From DASQGA01 sp963762085 (GTDB lineage Bacteria; Actinomycetota; Thermoleophilia; Gaiellales; Gaiellaceae), in contig CAVXJD010000007.1 in assembly GCA_963762085.1 (NCBI GenBank), forward strand, positions 62,001 to 126,000: a DNA stretch of 64,000 nucleotides, given 5' to 3'. A program made the translations under genes and the position numbers. The notes beneath the pieces were generated by a model. It was not told where the DNA came from. It saw only the letters and a program-made list of their open reading frames with translations, and ran no database searches. Positions within the stretch are counted from its first letter, which is position 1. Every line of letters starts with the position of its first letter. Of this stretch, positions 8,233-16,610 are shown in pieces.

Positions 8233-10151
8233 CAGGCGTCCACCAGCGGGCGATCGCGGATCCAGTCCTCGACGAGCGTGGTTTCCGCAGTCCCTCCGAC
8301 CGAGACGCGGCTGCTGCCGTCGGTGTGCGCGAGACTCAGTTCGGGAACCGGCCGATCGCGCCCCAGGCTCACCACCGTCGCGAAGATGACCTCGCGACCC
8401 TTGGCGCTCCAGCGAAGACGGGGCGCTCGCTCCTGCCACGAGTAGCGCTCTGAAAACCGCCCTTCTTCCTCCACCCGGGTCGCGCCAGGCGTGGAAGCCA
8501 CAGCCAGTGCACCGAAGCTCGGCGAGAGCCTCGACGCATCCGAGCCCGGCATCAGATTCCACACGAGGGAAGCCTCGAGGTCCCGGCTGCCCGACACGCG
8601 GTCCAGCACGATCAGGAGCTGCGGGCCCTTGAGCAAGGTGACGCTTCGCGTGTGCGTCGCGCCCGAGGCTGCTCGCTCATACCCGTCGTGAGCGCCGCGC
8701 ACGTATTCGAGATCCGGCACGGACGTGGCCGCGTCGAGCACGGCAGAGTAGTGCCGTCCCCAGATGTGCGGGCCTCGTTGCTCCGCCTGATCTTCCCCGT
8801 CCACGACGACCGTATTGTGGGCGAGCGTGGCCCGAAACTCCCCGCGCCCGTCGCCGGGCGCATACGAGCCCGTGCCGCTGTCGCGAAGCAGCGTCTCGGC
8901 GCCCGCGTGCACCACGATCGCAAGAGCGTCAGCATGGCCGTGCGCCGCGAGGGCGCCGAAGCCGAGGTCGCCGACATCAAAGACGATACGCACCGGCTCG
9001 TCGTCGAACGCGCACCTGAACACGACGTAGCCGCTCTCCTGGAGCGTCCTCGACTCCTGCAAGGGACGGACATCCGGCGAGGCAATCAGACCCGGCTCGC
9101 CGCGTAGGACGGCCGCAGCACGTGCCGCAACGAGTGACGCGCGACGCGGCGAGAAGTACGCAACGCGAAGCGGCCTGTCCTCGGCATCGTCACCGACGGC
9201 AGGCAGTTCGCCGTCGACGCCCGCCATCGACGCGTACCAGTCGAGCATCGACGCCAAGGTGCGGTCGAGTGGCCCTGCGTCCGCGCCTGCCTCTCGACCC
9301 ATGAATGCCGCGAGCGAGAGAATCTCGAGCACGTAGAGGAAGTAACCGGCTGCCTGCTCGCGGCTCCCGCCGTCGGCGAAGGTCTGAAGCGCGCTCTCCC
9401 GTTGAAGTTCGCGCCAGATCTCGTCCCGCCCGGTGTCGTGCCCGCTCAGCAGTGAGGCTGCGAGGAGTCCGAGCAGCTCCATGAGCCGGTGGTTGTTCGC
9501 CGAAGAGAATCGCGACGGCGACGCGGCTACAAAACGGGTTTGCTCCACGTAGGACTCCGTGATGCGCTCGAGCAGCGGTTCCGATGCACGGTCTGCGACA
9601 AGCGGGACGGCCAGCGCCCACGAGACGAGCCGGTGCGCGGTCTCATAGCCCGAGCTCCAGCCGACGCCGTCACGCGGCGGGTTCTCCTCGATCCAGCTCT
9701 CGAGTTGCGCCAGGCAGAGGGCAGCCCAGTCGGCACGCTCTTCGAACGCAGCCGCCGCTGCGAGGGGGACGAGGTGCTGGTGGCGGTGAAGCTCCCAGAT
9801 CACCTTTGGGTCGACCGAGCCGCTCCCAGCCGCCAGAGCACTGCCGGCGAGTGGATCGCGCTGCCAGTCGACCCGGTTCGGCTCGAGCCGGACTGGGTGG
9901 CCCCAGAGATCGAGCTCGCCGGCCGCGATTCGCTCGGCGTCCATCGCCAGCTCCAATCGGGCGGGCTCGAGGGCCTGCAACAGCGTCGACCGCCAGGGCG
10001 ACCCGGTCCAACGCGGTCGCGCTCCCGCGAGAGGCGAAGCAGGTTCGAAGCCCGCCGCGCGTCCTGCACGCCAGACCACTTCGGCGGGAGACATGGCCGC
10101 AAGCCTGGCCAGATACCAGGCGGCGCGATTGGGTTTGTGGAGGAGGGTCAC
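8232..10151 (-). CDS. Heparinase II/III family protein
   Basis: 639 aa, ATG start. The N-terminal ~330 residues are an alpha-helical barrel of the alginate-lyase type (SSANNHRLMELLGLL near residue 220, EQAAGYFLYVLEI near 275). The C-terminal half is the beta-rich Heparinase_II_III domain with the conserved HGHADALAIVVHAG segment near residue 410 and LAHNTVVVDGEDQAE near 450. Family members cleave uronic-acid glycans by beta-elimination; copies in exopolysaccharide loci are usually chain trimmers or modifiers. No signal peptide is evident, so it may act in the cytoplasm or leave by another route. It is first in the operon with asnB and the sulfotransferase; the 125-bp gap to the divergent gene at 10286 must hold its promoter. 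Confidence 0.85.
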   Translation of the reverse strand: MTLLHKPNRAAWYLARLAAMSPAEVVWRAGRAAGFEPASPLAGARPRWTGSPWRSTLLQALEPARLELAMDAERIAAGELDLWGHPVRLEPNRVDWQRDPLAGSALAAGSGSVDPKVIWELHRHQHLVPLAAAAAFEERADWAALCLAQLESWIEENPPRDGVGWSSGYETAHRLVSWALAVPLVADRASEPLLERITESYVEQTRFVAASPSRFSSANNHRLMELLGLLAASLLSGHDTGRDEIWRELQRESALQTFADGGSREQAAGYFLYVLEILSLAAFMGREAGADAGPLDRTLASMLDWYASMAGVDGELPAVGDDAEDRPLRVAYFSPRRASLVAARAAAVLRGEPGLIASPDVRPLQESRTLQESGYVVFRCAFDDEPVRIVFDVGDLGFGALAAHGHADALAIVVHAGAETLLRDSGTGSYAPGDGRGEFRATLAHNTVVVDGEDQAEQRGPHIWGRHYSAVLDAATSVPDLEYVRGAHDGYERAASGATHTRSVTLLKGPQLLIVLDRVSGSRDLEASLVWNLMPGSDASRLSPSFGALAVASTPGATRVEEEGRFSERYSWQERAPRLRWSAKGREVIFATVVSLGRDRPVPELSLAHTDGSSRVSVGGTAETTLVEDWIRDRPLVDA

Positions 10152-10285
10152 GTCGCAGTCTCGAGCCGTAGGTTCAGTGTAGGCATCGCCGGTCGGGAGA
10201 TTCGGGCTCCCCGATCCACATTTCTCGTCTCTTCTGATTCATCATTGGATTTGAATGCTCGTCAACCTTCCTACTCGTGCTCGCG

Positions 10286-11404
10286 ATGACTGACCTCGCG
10301 CTCGACAACCTGCAGGAGAGTGCGGGCAGCGCCGGCGCAACCGCCAAGCTCGGAGGCTCAGCCGAGTCGATCTCCTACTCGTGGGCACCCGGGTCCGATC
10401 CGATGATCTCCGATGCTGTGTTCGCAGCCTGCCTCCTTCCCGCGATGGCGAGCGCGGCGAGGCTTCGCGTCGCGGGGCCGGTCTCGCCGAGGCTTCTCTC
10501 CTCGGCGGAGAGGATCCAGGAGGTCTTCCATGCCTGGGCGCCCGACAAGCTTCACCCGATCACAGTCGAAGCAGAGCCGCGCGACCACTCCGTGCCGGAA
10601 CCGGGCACTCAGGTTGCCTGCTTCTTTTCGGCGGGCGTCGATTCGTTCTACTCGACGCTGAAGCACCAAGACGAGATCGACGCCCTGGTCTTCGTGTACG
10701 GCTTCGATGTCGCGCTGAGCGACGAGGTCCTCCGGGAGCGCGTCAGGACAGGCGTTCGAAACGCAGCTGGGGAGCTCGGGAAACCACTTGTGGAAGTCGA
10801 GACCAACCTCCGCGCCTTCTCGGATCAACACGTCAACTGGGAGCTCTTCCACGGCGCAGCGCTCGCGAGCGTGGCGTTGCTCCTGCAGAAGGCGTTCCGG
10901 CGCATCTATGTGCCCTCCACTCTCTCCTACCGACAGCTGGTCCCCTGGGGCTCGCATCCGCTCGTCGATCCGCTCTGGAGCACGGAGGGAATCGAGCTCG
11001 TCCACGACGGCGCCGATACAAGCCGCTTCCAGAAGATGGAGCGGCTCTCGTCTTCGGAGGCAGCCATGCACTGGCTGCGCGTGTGCTGGCGAAACCCTGA
11101 CAGCGCCTACAACTGTGGCCGCTGTTCCAAGTGCATGCGAACAATGGCCGAGCTGGAGGTGCTCGGTGTGCTTTCAGACAGCAAGACGTTCCCGCCGAAG
11201 GTCGATCGCCGGCAGCTGAGGCGGACGTTCGTGCCCAGCGGGCCGATCGACCGCGCGCTCTGGACCGACACGATCGCAAGCTTCGAGGAGCTCAGAGCCG
11301 ATGCCGGGTTGCGCCGCGCCATGAAGCGCGCCGCCGGCCCGCATCCGCTTCGTGCACTAAAGCGCGTCGGCAGCCGGGTCAAGCGCCGGATCACCACCAG
11401 GTGA
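10286..11404 (+). CDS. QueC-like ATP pyrophosphatase (PP-loop) protein in polysaccharide locus
   Basis: About 372 aa from the ATG at 10286 (a GTG at 10277 is also possible). It has a PP-loop signature FFSAGVDSFYSTL near residue 115, a variant of SGGxDS that binds ATP and forms an adenylated intermediate. Further on is a four-cysteine cluster C-x9-C-x2-C-x2-C (VCWRN...YNCGRCSKC, near residue 270), spaced much like the zinc site of QueC (7-cyano-7-deazaguanine synthase). Between them lies LSYRQLVPWGSHPLVDPLWS, which recalls the substrate region of QueC-like enzymes. No other queuosine gene is nearby. Its TGA overlaps the GTG of the pyruvyl transferase gene, so the two are translated together. 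I infer an ATP-dependent amidation, nitrile or related step on a sugar or lipid precursor; the substrate is unknown. Confidence 0.65.
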   Translation: MTDLALDNLQESAGSAGATAKLGGSAESISYSWAPGSDPMISDAVFAACLLPAMASAARLRVAGPVSPRLLSSAERIQEVFHAWAPDKLHPITVEAEPRDHSVPEPGTQVACFFSAGVDSFYSTLKHQDEIDALVFVYGFDVALSDEVLRERVRTGVRNAAGELGKPLVEVETNLRAFSDQHVNWELFHGAALASVALLLQKAFRRIYVPSTLSYRQLVPWGSHPLVDPLWSTEGIELVHDGADTSRFQKMERLSSSEAAMHWLRVCWRNPDSAYNCGRCSKCMRTMAELEVLGVLSDSKTFPPKVDRRQLRRTFVPSGPIDRALWTDTIASFEELRADAGLRRAMKRAAGPHPLRALKRVGSRVKRRITTR

Positions 11405-12429
11405 CCGGGTTCGAGAACAACCTCGCGGACCTGCGTGGAGCGATCGAGAAGATCCTCGGCCCGCTTATTCCACCCGATCGGCCCTGTGCGCTCGTAGATT
11501 TCCCGAGCTACACAAACGTCGGCGACAGTGCGATCTGGGTCGGAGAGCGGGCCGTACTCGATCACCTCGGGGTTGAAGTCGCGTACGCCGCTGACCGCAT
11601 CTCGTTCCGGCGGCGAACCCTTGAACGACGCATCGGCCGCGGCCCGATCCTGATCAACGGGGGCGGGAACTTCGGCGATCTCTGGCCGGCGTGGCAGGCG
11701 TTCCGCGAAGAGCTCGTGGCCGCGTTCCCGAAGAATCCGATCGTTCAACTCCCTCAGTCGATCCATTTCGCGGCGGCCGAAAATCTCGAGCGAGCCCGCA
11801 CCGCGTTGCAGGGACATCCGGACTTCGTCGTCCTCGCCAGAGACGTTGCGAGCCTGAACACGGCGCGCGACGATCTCTCGGTCGAAGCGTCGCTCTGTCC
11901 GGATATGGCCTTTGGCCTGCTTGCGATGAGCCGTCCCGGGCCTCCCGAGCGGGACATCCTCTGGCTCGGACGGGAGGATCTGGAAGCGCTCCACCCGCCG
12001 CAAGCTGGACGGGACGTCGAGCTCGTCGACTGGCTCGAAGAGCCCGAGAGCGCCCTTCAGTCAGCCAATCGCCTGCTCGTCCGGCTGGTCCGGCGCTCAC
12101 CCCGCGGCATCGAACGCCTCGCCACCAAGGCGCTCGAAACGACGTATGACCGACTGGCGGAACGACGGGTCGGGCGCGGATGCTCGCTCATCGCTTCGGC
12201 GAGGGTCGTCATAACCGATCGGCTGCACGCACACATTCTTTGTGTTTTGCTCGGCGTTCCCCACGTACTCCTGGATAACAGCTATGGGAAGGTCAGGGGC
12301 TTCTACGAGGCGTGGACCTCGGAGTGCAGCTTCGCCCGGTGGGCAGACTCGGCCGACGATGCACTCGTCCAGGCTCGAGCGCTTCTTGCCGAGGAAGCAT
12401 CTGAGACGGCTCGCGCACCGAGCCTTTGA
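11401..12429 (+). CDS. Polysaccharide pyruvyl transferase family protein
   Basis: About 342 aa from the GTG at 11401, which overlaps the upstream stop as GTGA; the frame is open further upstream but earlier codons do not resemble the family. Family features: SYTNVGDSAIWVGE near residue 40, GPILINGGGNFGDLWPAW near residue 82, VQLPQSIHF near 115, and the C-terminal ADRLHAH-type segment (VVITDRLHAHILCVLLGVPHV) near residue 270. Members move pyruvate from phosphoenolpyruvate onto a hexose to form a ketal, adding negative charge to an exopolysaccharide. It ends 7 bp from the convergent lyase gene. Confidence 0.88.
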   Translation: MTGFENNLADLRGAIEKILGPLIPPDRPCALVDFPSYTNVGDSAIWVGERAVLDHLGVEVAYAADRISFRRRTLERRIGRGPILINGGGNFGDLWPAWQAFREELVAAFPKNPIVQLPQSIHFAAAENLERARTALQGHPDFVVLARDVASLNTARDDLSVEASLCPDMAFGLLAMSRPGPPERDILWLGREDLEALHPPQAGRDVELVDWLEEPESALQSANRLLVRLVRRSPRGIERLATKALETTYDRLAERRVGRGCSLIASARVVITDRLHAHILCVLLGVPHVLLDNSYGKVRGFYEAWTSECSFARWADSADDALVQARALLAEEASETARAPSL

Positions 12430-12436
12430 AGAGTCT

Positions 12437-13576
12437 CTAGGCGGTTCGCGCGAGGCGTAGCTCGCGCGTCGAGACGTAAACGATCCGAGTCGCGCGCCTG
12501 ACCCCGTCCGGCAAGACCGCCCGCGCGACGACGGCGAGGCGTCGCTGCCTGAACCATCGAGGGAGATACACGGTCGCATCGACCCGCCCGAAGGCTCCGG
12601 CTCGCACGCGCTTCGAACCGAGCACCGAGCCGCGCGGGCCGCGCACGATCAACCTGACGACCGCGCCGGGCATCGTCCTCGCCAGCACATGGATTCGGCG
12701 GCGAGGGGTAAACGTTGGCCGTCTCACGATCGCGACCGTTGCGGGTGCGACCTCTTGCCCGGTTCGCGGGCCCGTGGCCGAGGCCGCGGCGACGCCTTCG
12801 CCGGGCGTTGCAACATCGGCGAACGACGACCCTCTGCGCATGCCGTCGTGGTAGACGACGCTCGTCACGCTGGAACGCAGTCGATAGAGACCCTGCTTCA
12901 GGTATACGCCCTGCCCTTCGTAAATCGTCGGAGTGTTGGTCAGGGGAAGAACGGGCTGGCCATCGACCCATGCCTCGACGAACCCGGTGTTGTCAGGTGC
13001 CCAACGGACGTGAAAGACGAAGTCGACCCAGGCGTCTCGCCTGAAGTCCGAGAGTACGAAGATCCGCTGGTTTTGATCCTGTTGGCCCCCGAAGGTGCGC
13101 ATCTGGATCGTCCACGGCGAGGTGAGCGTGTTGACCTCGAAATGAACGTTGGCCTGCCCCGACGGAGCCGTGTTGTGCCAGTCGGTGAAGATGTTCCAGT
13201 ACGTTCCCTCGGTCGGTCTGAAATCCTGACCGAAGTACGTGCTCCAGGCCCACCAGGACTCGGTGCCGGCTCGCTCTCCGGTGCTCTGGACGACCTCGCT
13301 GCGCTCACCCCGGGGGGCGCCAGGGTCAGGGTTCGGTCGCACCTCGAACCGCGCGCTGTAGGCACCGTCCCGTGCCAGTGTGCTTACGACGGTTGCGGGA
13401 CCCTGGACGGCCTGCATCCCCATCCACTGGCTGAACGTGCCTGTCTCGTAGTTGCCGCGCCAGCTAATGGCAGCTTCGGCGCTCCCCGCGAAGCACGAGA
13501 TGCAAGCGAAGAGGACGACTGCAACGGCGGAGCTTTGAGCAAAGATCGAACGATTGCGGCGTTCCGAGCGGGCCAT
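12437..13576 (-). CDS. Secreted polysaccharide lyase (heparin-lyase-I-like jelly roll)
   Basis: 379 aa, ATG start, signal peptide to about ASAEAA (residues ~15-35). The mature N-terminal ~215 residues match the Polysacc_lyase beta-jelly-roll type seen in alginate and glucuronan lyases: ETGTFSQW, GERSEV, WWAWSTYFG, WNIFTDWHN and a strand WVDFVFHVRWAPDNTGFVE. The C-terminal ~110 residues, after a short linker, form a separate beta-domain rich in Arg and Val. It should be exported and cut or trim an acidic polysaccharide, plausibly the product of this locus. Its upstream region (13577-13811) is shared with the divergent flippase gene and has several symmetrical motifs. Confidence 0.78.
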   Translation of the reverse strand: MARSERRNRSIFAQSSAVAVVLFACISCFAGSAEAAISWRGNYETGTFSQWMGMQAVQGPATVVSTLARDGAYSARFEVRPNPDPGAPRGERSEVVQSTGERAGTESWWAWSTYFGQDFRPTEGTYWNIFTDWHNTAPSGQANVHFEVNTLTSPWTIQMRTFGGQQDQNQRIFVLSDFRRDAWVDFVFHVRWAPDNTGFVEAWVDGQPVLPLTNTPTIYEGQGVYLKQGLYRLRSSVTSVVYHDGMRRGSSFADVATPGEGVAAASATGPRTGQEVAPATVAIVRRPTFTPRRRIHVLARTMPGAVVRLIVRGPRGSVLGSKRVRAGAFGRVDATVYLPRWFRQRRLAVVARAVLPDGVRRATRIVYVSTRELRLARTA

Positions 13577-13628
13577 GAATCCTTCCGAGCGGGAGCGGTT
13601 GCGGCACCGCTAGAGATCGGAAGGCCCG

Positions 13629-13697
13629 ATGCCTTCGAGTGATCACTCGATTGAGGCATGGCCGCGTCAAAATCAGGGAACCCTCGATCGAGGCATG
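13629..13697. promoter_or_regulatory. Operator-like cluster: nested palindrome plus repeated CTCGATYGAGGCATG
   Basis: In the divergent spacer between the lyase gene (start 13576) and the flippase gene (start 13812). A perfect 14-bp palindrome CGAGTGATCACTCG (13636-13649) is flanked by ATGCCT (13629-13634) and AGGCAT (13654-13659), which pair as an outer inverted repeat. A 15-bp motif occurs twice in direct orientation, 37 bp apart: CTCGATTGAGGCATG at 13646-13660 and CTCGATCGAGGCATG at 13683-13697 (14 of 15 identical). The second copy includes the palindrome CCTCGATCGAGG. Dyad plus tandem repeat suggests a regulator-binding site for the divergent pair; no regulator can be assigned. Confidence 0.45.
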
Positions 13698-13775
13698 TGC
13701 GGACTGAAACGTCTGTCTCTAACGCTGCTTGCGCCAACGTCTGTGCACGCGGCCCGGGCGACCGGGCGGCGAAGG

Positions 13776-13803
13776 TTGCCTCGACGGATGCGTTGACTAC
13801 GCT
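13776..13803 (+). promoter_or_regulatory. Putative sigma-70-type promoter of the flippase gene
   Basis: TTGCCT (13776-13781), a 16-bp spacer and TACGCT (13798-13803) resemble -35 and -10 boxes. Transcription would start near 13810, almost at the ATG (13812), giving a leaderless or near-leaderless mRNA, common in actinobacteria. No ribosome-binding site is visible before this ATG, which agrees. Confidence 0.4.
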
Positions 13804-13811
13804 GTGGGTGC

Positions 13812-15362
13812 ATGAGCGGCCTGCATTTGACTCACTCTCGCCGGCTCGCTCGTAACAGCCTGTTGTCCCTGGGGACCAGCGCTCTTGTGCTCGGGCTGGG
13901 CGTCCTCCTGATCCCGCTCATGATCCGAGAGTTCGGTCTGGAGCTCTTCGGAATCCTGACGATCACGTGGGTGTTGATCGCCAACCTCGCCTGGCTCGAC
14001 CTGGGACTCTCCCGGGCCGCCGCACGTTTCGTCGCGCGCGAGCTCGCGGTCGGAGATTCTAGGGCTGCTGCGGTCTGGGCCTGGACGGCGATCGGTACAC
14101 AGGCCTGTTTCGGGGCGCTCGGGGCAGTAGCCGTGTGGTTCGCCGCACCGTTCCTCGTCGACGCACTGGGGGTCAGCCCGGGAGTGCGCGACCTCGGAAT
14201 TCTGTCGTTCCACCTCTTCGCGCTCGCGTTACCGATCGAGTTTGCAATCCGCTCGCAAGTCGGCGTTCTCGAAGCCGGTCAGCGCTTCGGACTTGCAAAC
14301 GCCCTCGCAATCTTCGGGAGCGCCGGCCTGTATCTCGTCGGCATCGTGATCGTCCTGCTTGGCCAGGACTTTCGAATCATCCTCTACGCGTTCTTCGCCC
14401 TCCGGATCTGCAGTTTTCTCGCCTCGTTCGCCGCCGCCAACACCGTCGTCCCGCTCTTCCGAAGTTTCTCGGCGGCCGAACTGATGACCCGGCGGTACCT
14501 GAAACGGGTAGGGGAGATGATCCGATTCGGTGGGTGGATCGCACTCGCTTTGCTGCTCGGACCGATGCTCTTGTACTTCGATCAATGGTTGATCGGCGTC
14601 ATCTTGACGGTCGCGACACTCACGTACTACACGGTGCCCTTCAACCTCCAGTCGCGGCTTACCGTCTTCCCCGCAAGCATGATCCGCCCGCTTTTTCCGG
14701 CGTTCAGCGCGCTCGAAGTGACGGATCAGAAGGATCGAATCCAGCACTACTACCTGCGCGCACATCGCTATCTCTTCTTCGCGCTCGTGCCCATTTTCTT
14801 CGTGCTCTTCGTCTGGGCGCGCGAGATCCTGGAGGCCTGGATCAGCCTCTCGTTCGCCGCGCGCGCGACCGAGACCATGCGAATCCTGGCCATCGGGTTC
14901 GTCATCAGCCTCCTGGCCCCGCTCTCCGGCGCGCTCCTCAACGGCATCGGGAGACCCGACATCGTTGCGAAGCTCTACATCGTCGAGCTTCCACTCAACA
15001 TCGCGTCGGTCTTGGCGCTCACGCACGCCTTTGGCATCAACGGCGCGGCCTGGAGCTTTGTCGTTCGTTCGGTTTTTGAGACGGGCCTACTCTGGATCCT
15101 GGTCGGGCGAACGATCTCGTTCTCGCAGGAAAGCATCGCGTTCGCCAGGCGGCTCGGCGCTCAGGCGACGCTGACGCTGATGGCGATGGGCACGCTTGCC
15201 GTTCTCCTGCGCGGAAGCAAGATCGACGATCCAGAGGCAATCGCGCTATCCCTCGCGGTGCTGGCCGGCTACGGGGCGGTGGTCTCCCTGGTCGTGCTGG
15301 ATCGCCAGGATTGGCATTTTCTGAAGGCCATGGCCCGCCGCGAGCAGCTGCACAACGCATGA
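13812..15362 (+). CDS. Oligosaccharide flippase family protein (Wzx-like)
   Basis: 516 aa with 12-14 hydrophobic segments over its whole length, in the Polysacc_synt/MATE-like arrangement: an N-terminal cytoplasmic start (SRRLARNSLLSLGTSALVLG), paired helices through ~residue 190, a charged central region (FRSFSAAELMTRRYLKRVGE near 220) and a second half of paired helices to the end. Such proteins carry undecaprenyl-diphosphate-linked repeat units across the membrane before Wzy polymerisation. It is followed 51 bp downstream by a glycosyltransferase in the same direction. Identification rests on topology and context, with moderately conserved segments. Confidence 0.8.
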   Translation: MSGLHLTHSRRLARNSLLSLGTSALVLGLGVLLIPLMIREFGLELFGILTITWVLIANLAWLDLGLSRAAARFVARELAVGDSRAAAVWAWTAIGTQACFGALGAVAVWFAAPFLVDALGVSPGVRDLGILSFHLFALALPIEFAIRSQVGVLEAGQRFGLANALAIFGSAGLYLVGIVIVLLGQDFRIILYAFFALRICSFLASFAAANTVVPLFRSFSAAELMTRRYLKRVGEMIRFGGWIALALLLGPMLLYFDQWLIGVILTVATLTYYTVPFNLQSRLTVFPASMIRPLFPAFSALEVTDQKDRIQHYYLRAHRYLFFALVPIFFVLFVWAREILEAWISLSFAARATETMRILAIGFVISLLAPLSGALLNGIGRPDIVAKLYIVELPLNIASVLALTHAFGINGAAWSFVVRSVFETGLLWILVGRTISFSQESIAFARRLGAQATLTLMAMGTLAVLLRGSKIDDPEAIALSLAVLAGYGAVVSLVVLDRQDWHFLKAMARREQLHNA

Positions 15363-15413
15363 CCGACCTCCAAAGCAACGCGCCGGCGAGCCTCGTGGCC
15401 GCGCGAGCCTGAC

Positions 15414-16610
15414 GTGAAGATCGCCTGGCTCTCACACACCGGCGGGAGCTCCGCGGGCGCGGAGCTCGCCATGCTCGAGGCCGTATCGTGTCTCGTCGAG
15501 CGTCAGGTCGAGGTCGTGGCAATCGTGCCGGTACTTGGTCCGCTCAGCCCCCTGCTCGAGACAGCCGGAGCCACGGTCGTCGAGCAGCCCAACGCCTGGT
15601 GGGCGACTCCCGGTGGGACCTCGGCGCAGCGGCTGGCTCGCCAGGCCGCCGGCTCCGCTGCTCGGAACGTCGCCGCGTTTCGCGGGATGAGCAGGCTCTT
15701 GCGGGAGATCGGGCCGGATCTCGTCGTGACGAACACGCTCGCCATCCCACTGGGCGCCTTCGCCGCCCGTCAAAGCGGATTGCCCCACGTCTGGTACCGG
15801 CACGAGTTCGGCCGGCGCGATCACGCCTTCCGGTTCCATTTCGGCGAGCAGGCGACGTTCGCGGCCATCGGGCGACTCTCGGACCGGGTCATCGTGAACT
15901 CCAGATCCCTCCTCGAGGACGCGCCGGGACGGCGATTTCGGAGCAAGGCGAGGCTCGTGACGTACGCCGTCACGGTGCCTACGCACGAGGCCGACGACGG
16001 TCGCCGCGACGGTCTGCTCCGGCTCGTGCAGATCGGCAGGATCGCCCCGAGCAAGGGGCACAAGGACGCCGTCCGGGCAGCTGGAGAGCTGCGCCGTCGC
16101 GGCATCGACGTCGAGATGCGCTTCGTGGGCCCGACTAGATGGCCGAAGTACAGCGAGGAGCTCCATGCGCTTGTCGCGGCTGAGGGCGTGGGAGATCTAA
16201 TCTCGATCACCGGCTTTCGGCCTGACCCGGCGAATGAAGTGATCCAGGCGGACGTGGCCCTCACCTGCTCCACACTCGAGGCGTTCGGACGAACGACGGT
16301 CGAGGCGATGAAGCTCGGAAAGGCCGTCATCGGCGCCCGCTCGGCGGGGACAGCCGAGCTGATCCGCGACGGGCAGACCGGATTCACCTATGCGCCAGGG
16401 GATGCGGCGGAGCTCGCTTCCAAGATCGAGCTGTTCGCCCGCGACCGTTCGCTCGCCCCGGCGTTGGGGGCGAAGGCGAAAAGCTGGGCCGCTCAAACAT
16501 TCACGGCGGAGCGATATGCCTCGGAGTTGATGGAGGTGTTCCAGGAGGTCCTCGCCGAGCGGCGCCTCGCAGGCCGCGGCGGAGCAGTTCCCGGCCAACG
16601 AGCAGGATGA
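15414..16610 (+). CDS. Glycosyltransferase family 4 (GT-B)
   Basis: 398 aa, GTG start. It begins with the usual GT-B opening (KIAWLSHTGGSSAGAELAML, Gly-rich loop near residue 10). The C-terminal Rossmann domain has IGRIAPSKGHKDAVRAAGEL near residue 208 and the nucleotide-sugar binding E-x7-E region (LTCSTLEAFGRTTVEAM) near residue 290, followed by VIGARSAGTAELIRDGQTG. It would add one sugar to the lipid-linked repeat unit on the cytoplasmic face. Its last 110 bp overlap the convergent wecG/tagA-like gene; both frames look real up to about their ends, so the overlap affects only poorly conserved tails. Confidence 0.87.
   Translation: MKIAWLSHTGGSSAGAELAMLEAVSCLVERQVEVVAIVPVLGPLSPLLETAGATVVEQPNAWWATPGGTSAQRLARQAAGSAARNVAAFRGMSRLLREIGPDLVVTNTLAIPLGAFAARQSGLPHVWYRHEFGRRDHAFRFHFGEQATFAAIGRLSDRVIVNSRSLLEDAPGRRFRSKARLVTYAVTVPTHEADDGRRDGLLRLVQIGRIAPSKGHKDAVRAAGELRRRGIDVEMRFVGPTRWPKYSEELHALVAAEGVGDLISITGFRPDPANEVIQADVALTCSTLEAFGRTTVEAMKLGKAVIGARSAGTAELIRDGQTGFTYAPGDAAELASKIELFARDRSLAPALGAKAKSWAAQTFTAERYASELMEVFQEVLAERRLAGRGGAVPGQRAG

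Noticed and set aside
8233..8562. N-terminal extension of the asparagine synthetase frame
   Set aside because: Cys2 after MCGIVG must be N-terminal for the glutaminase to work, and the ATG at 8232 is in a TGATG overlap with the upstream gene.
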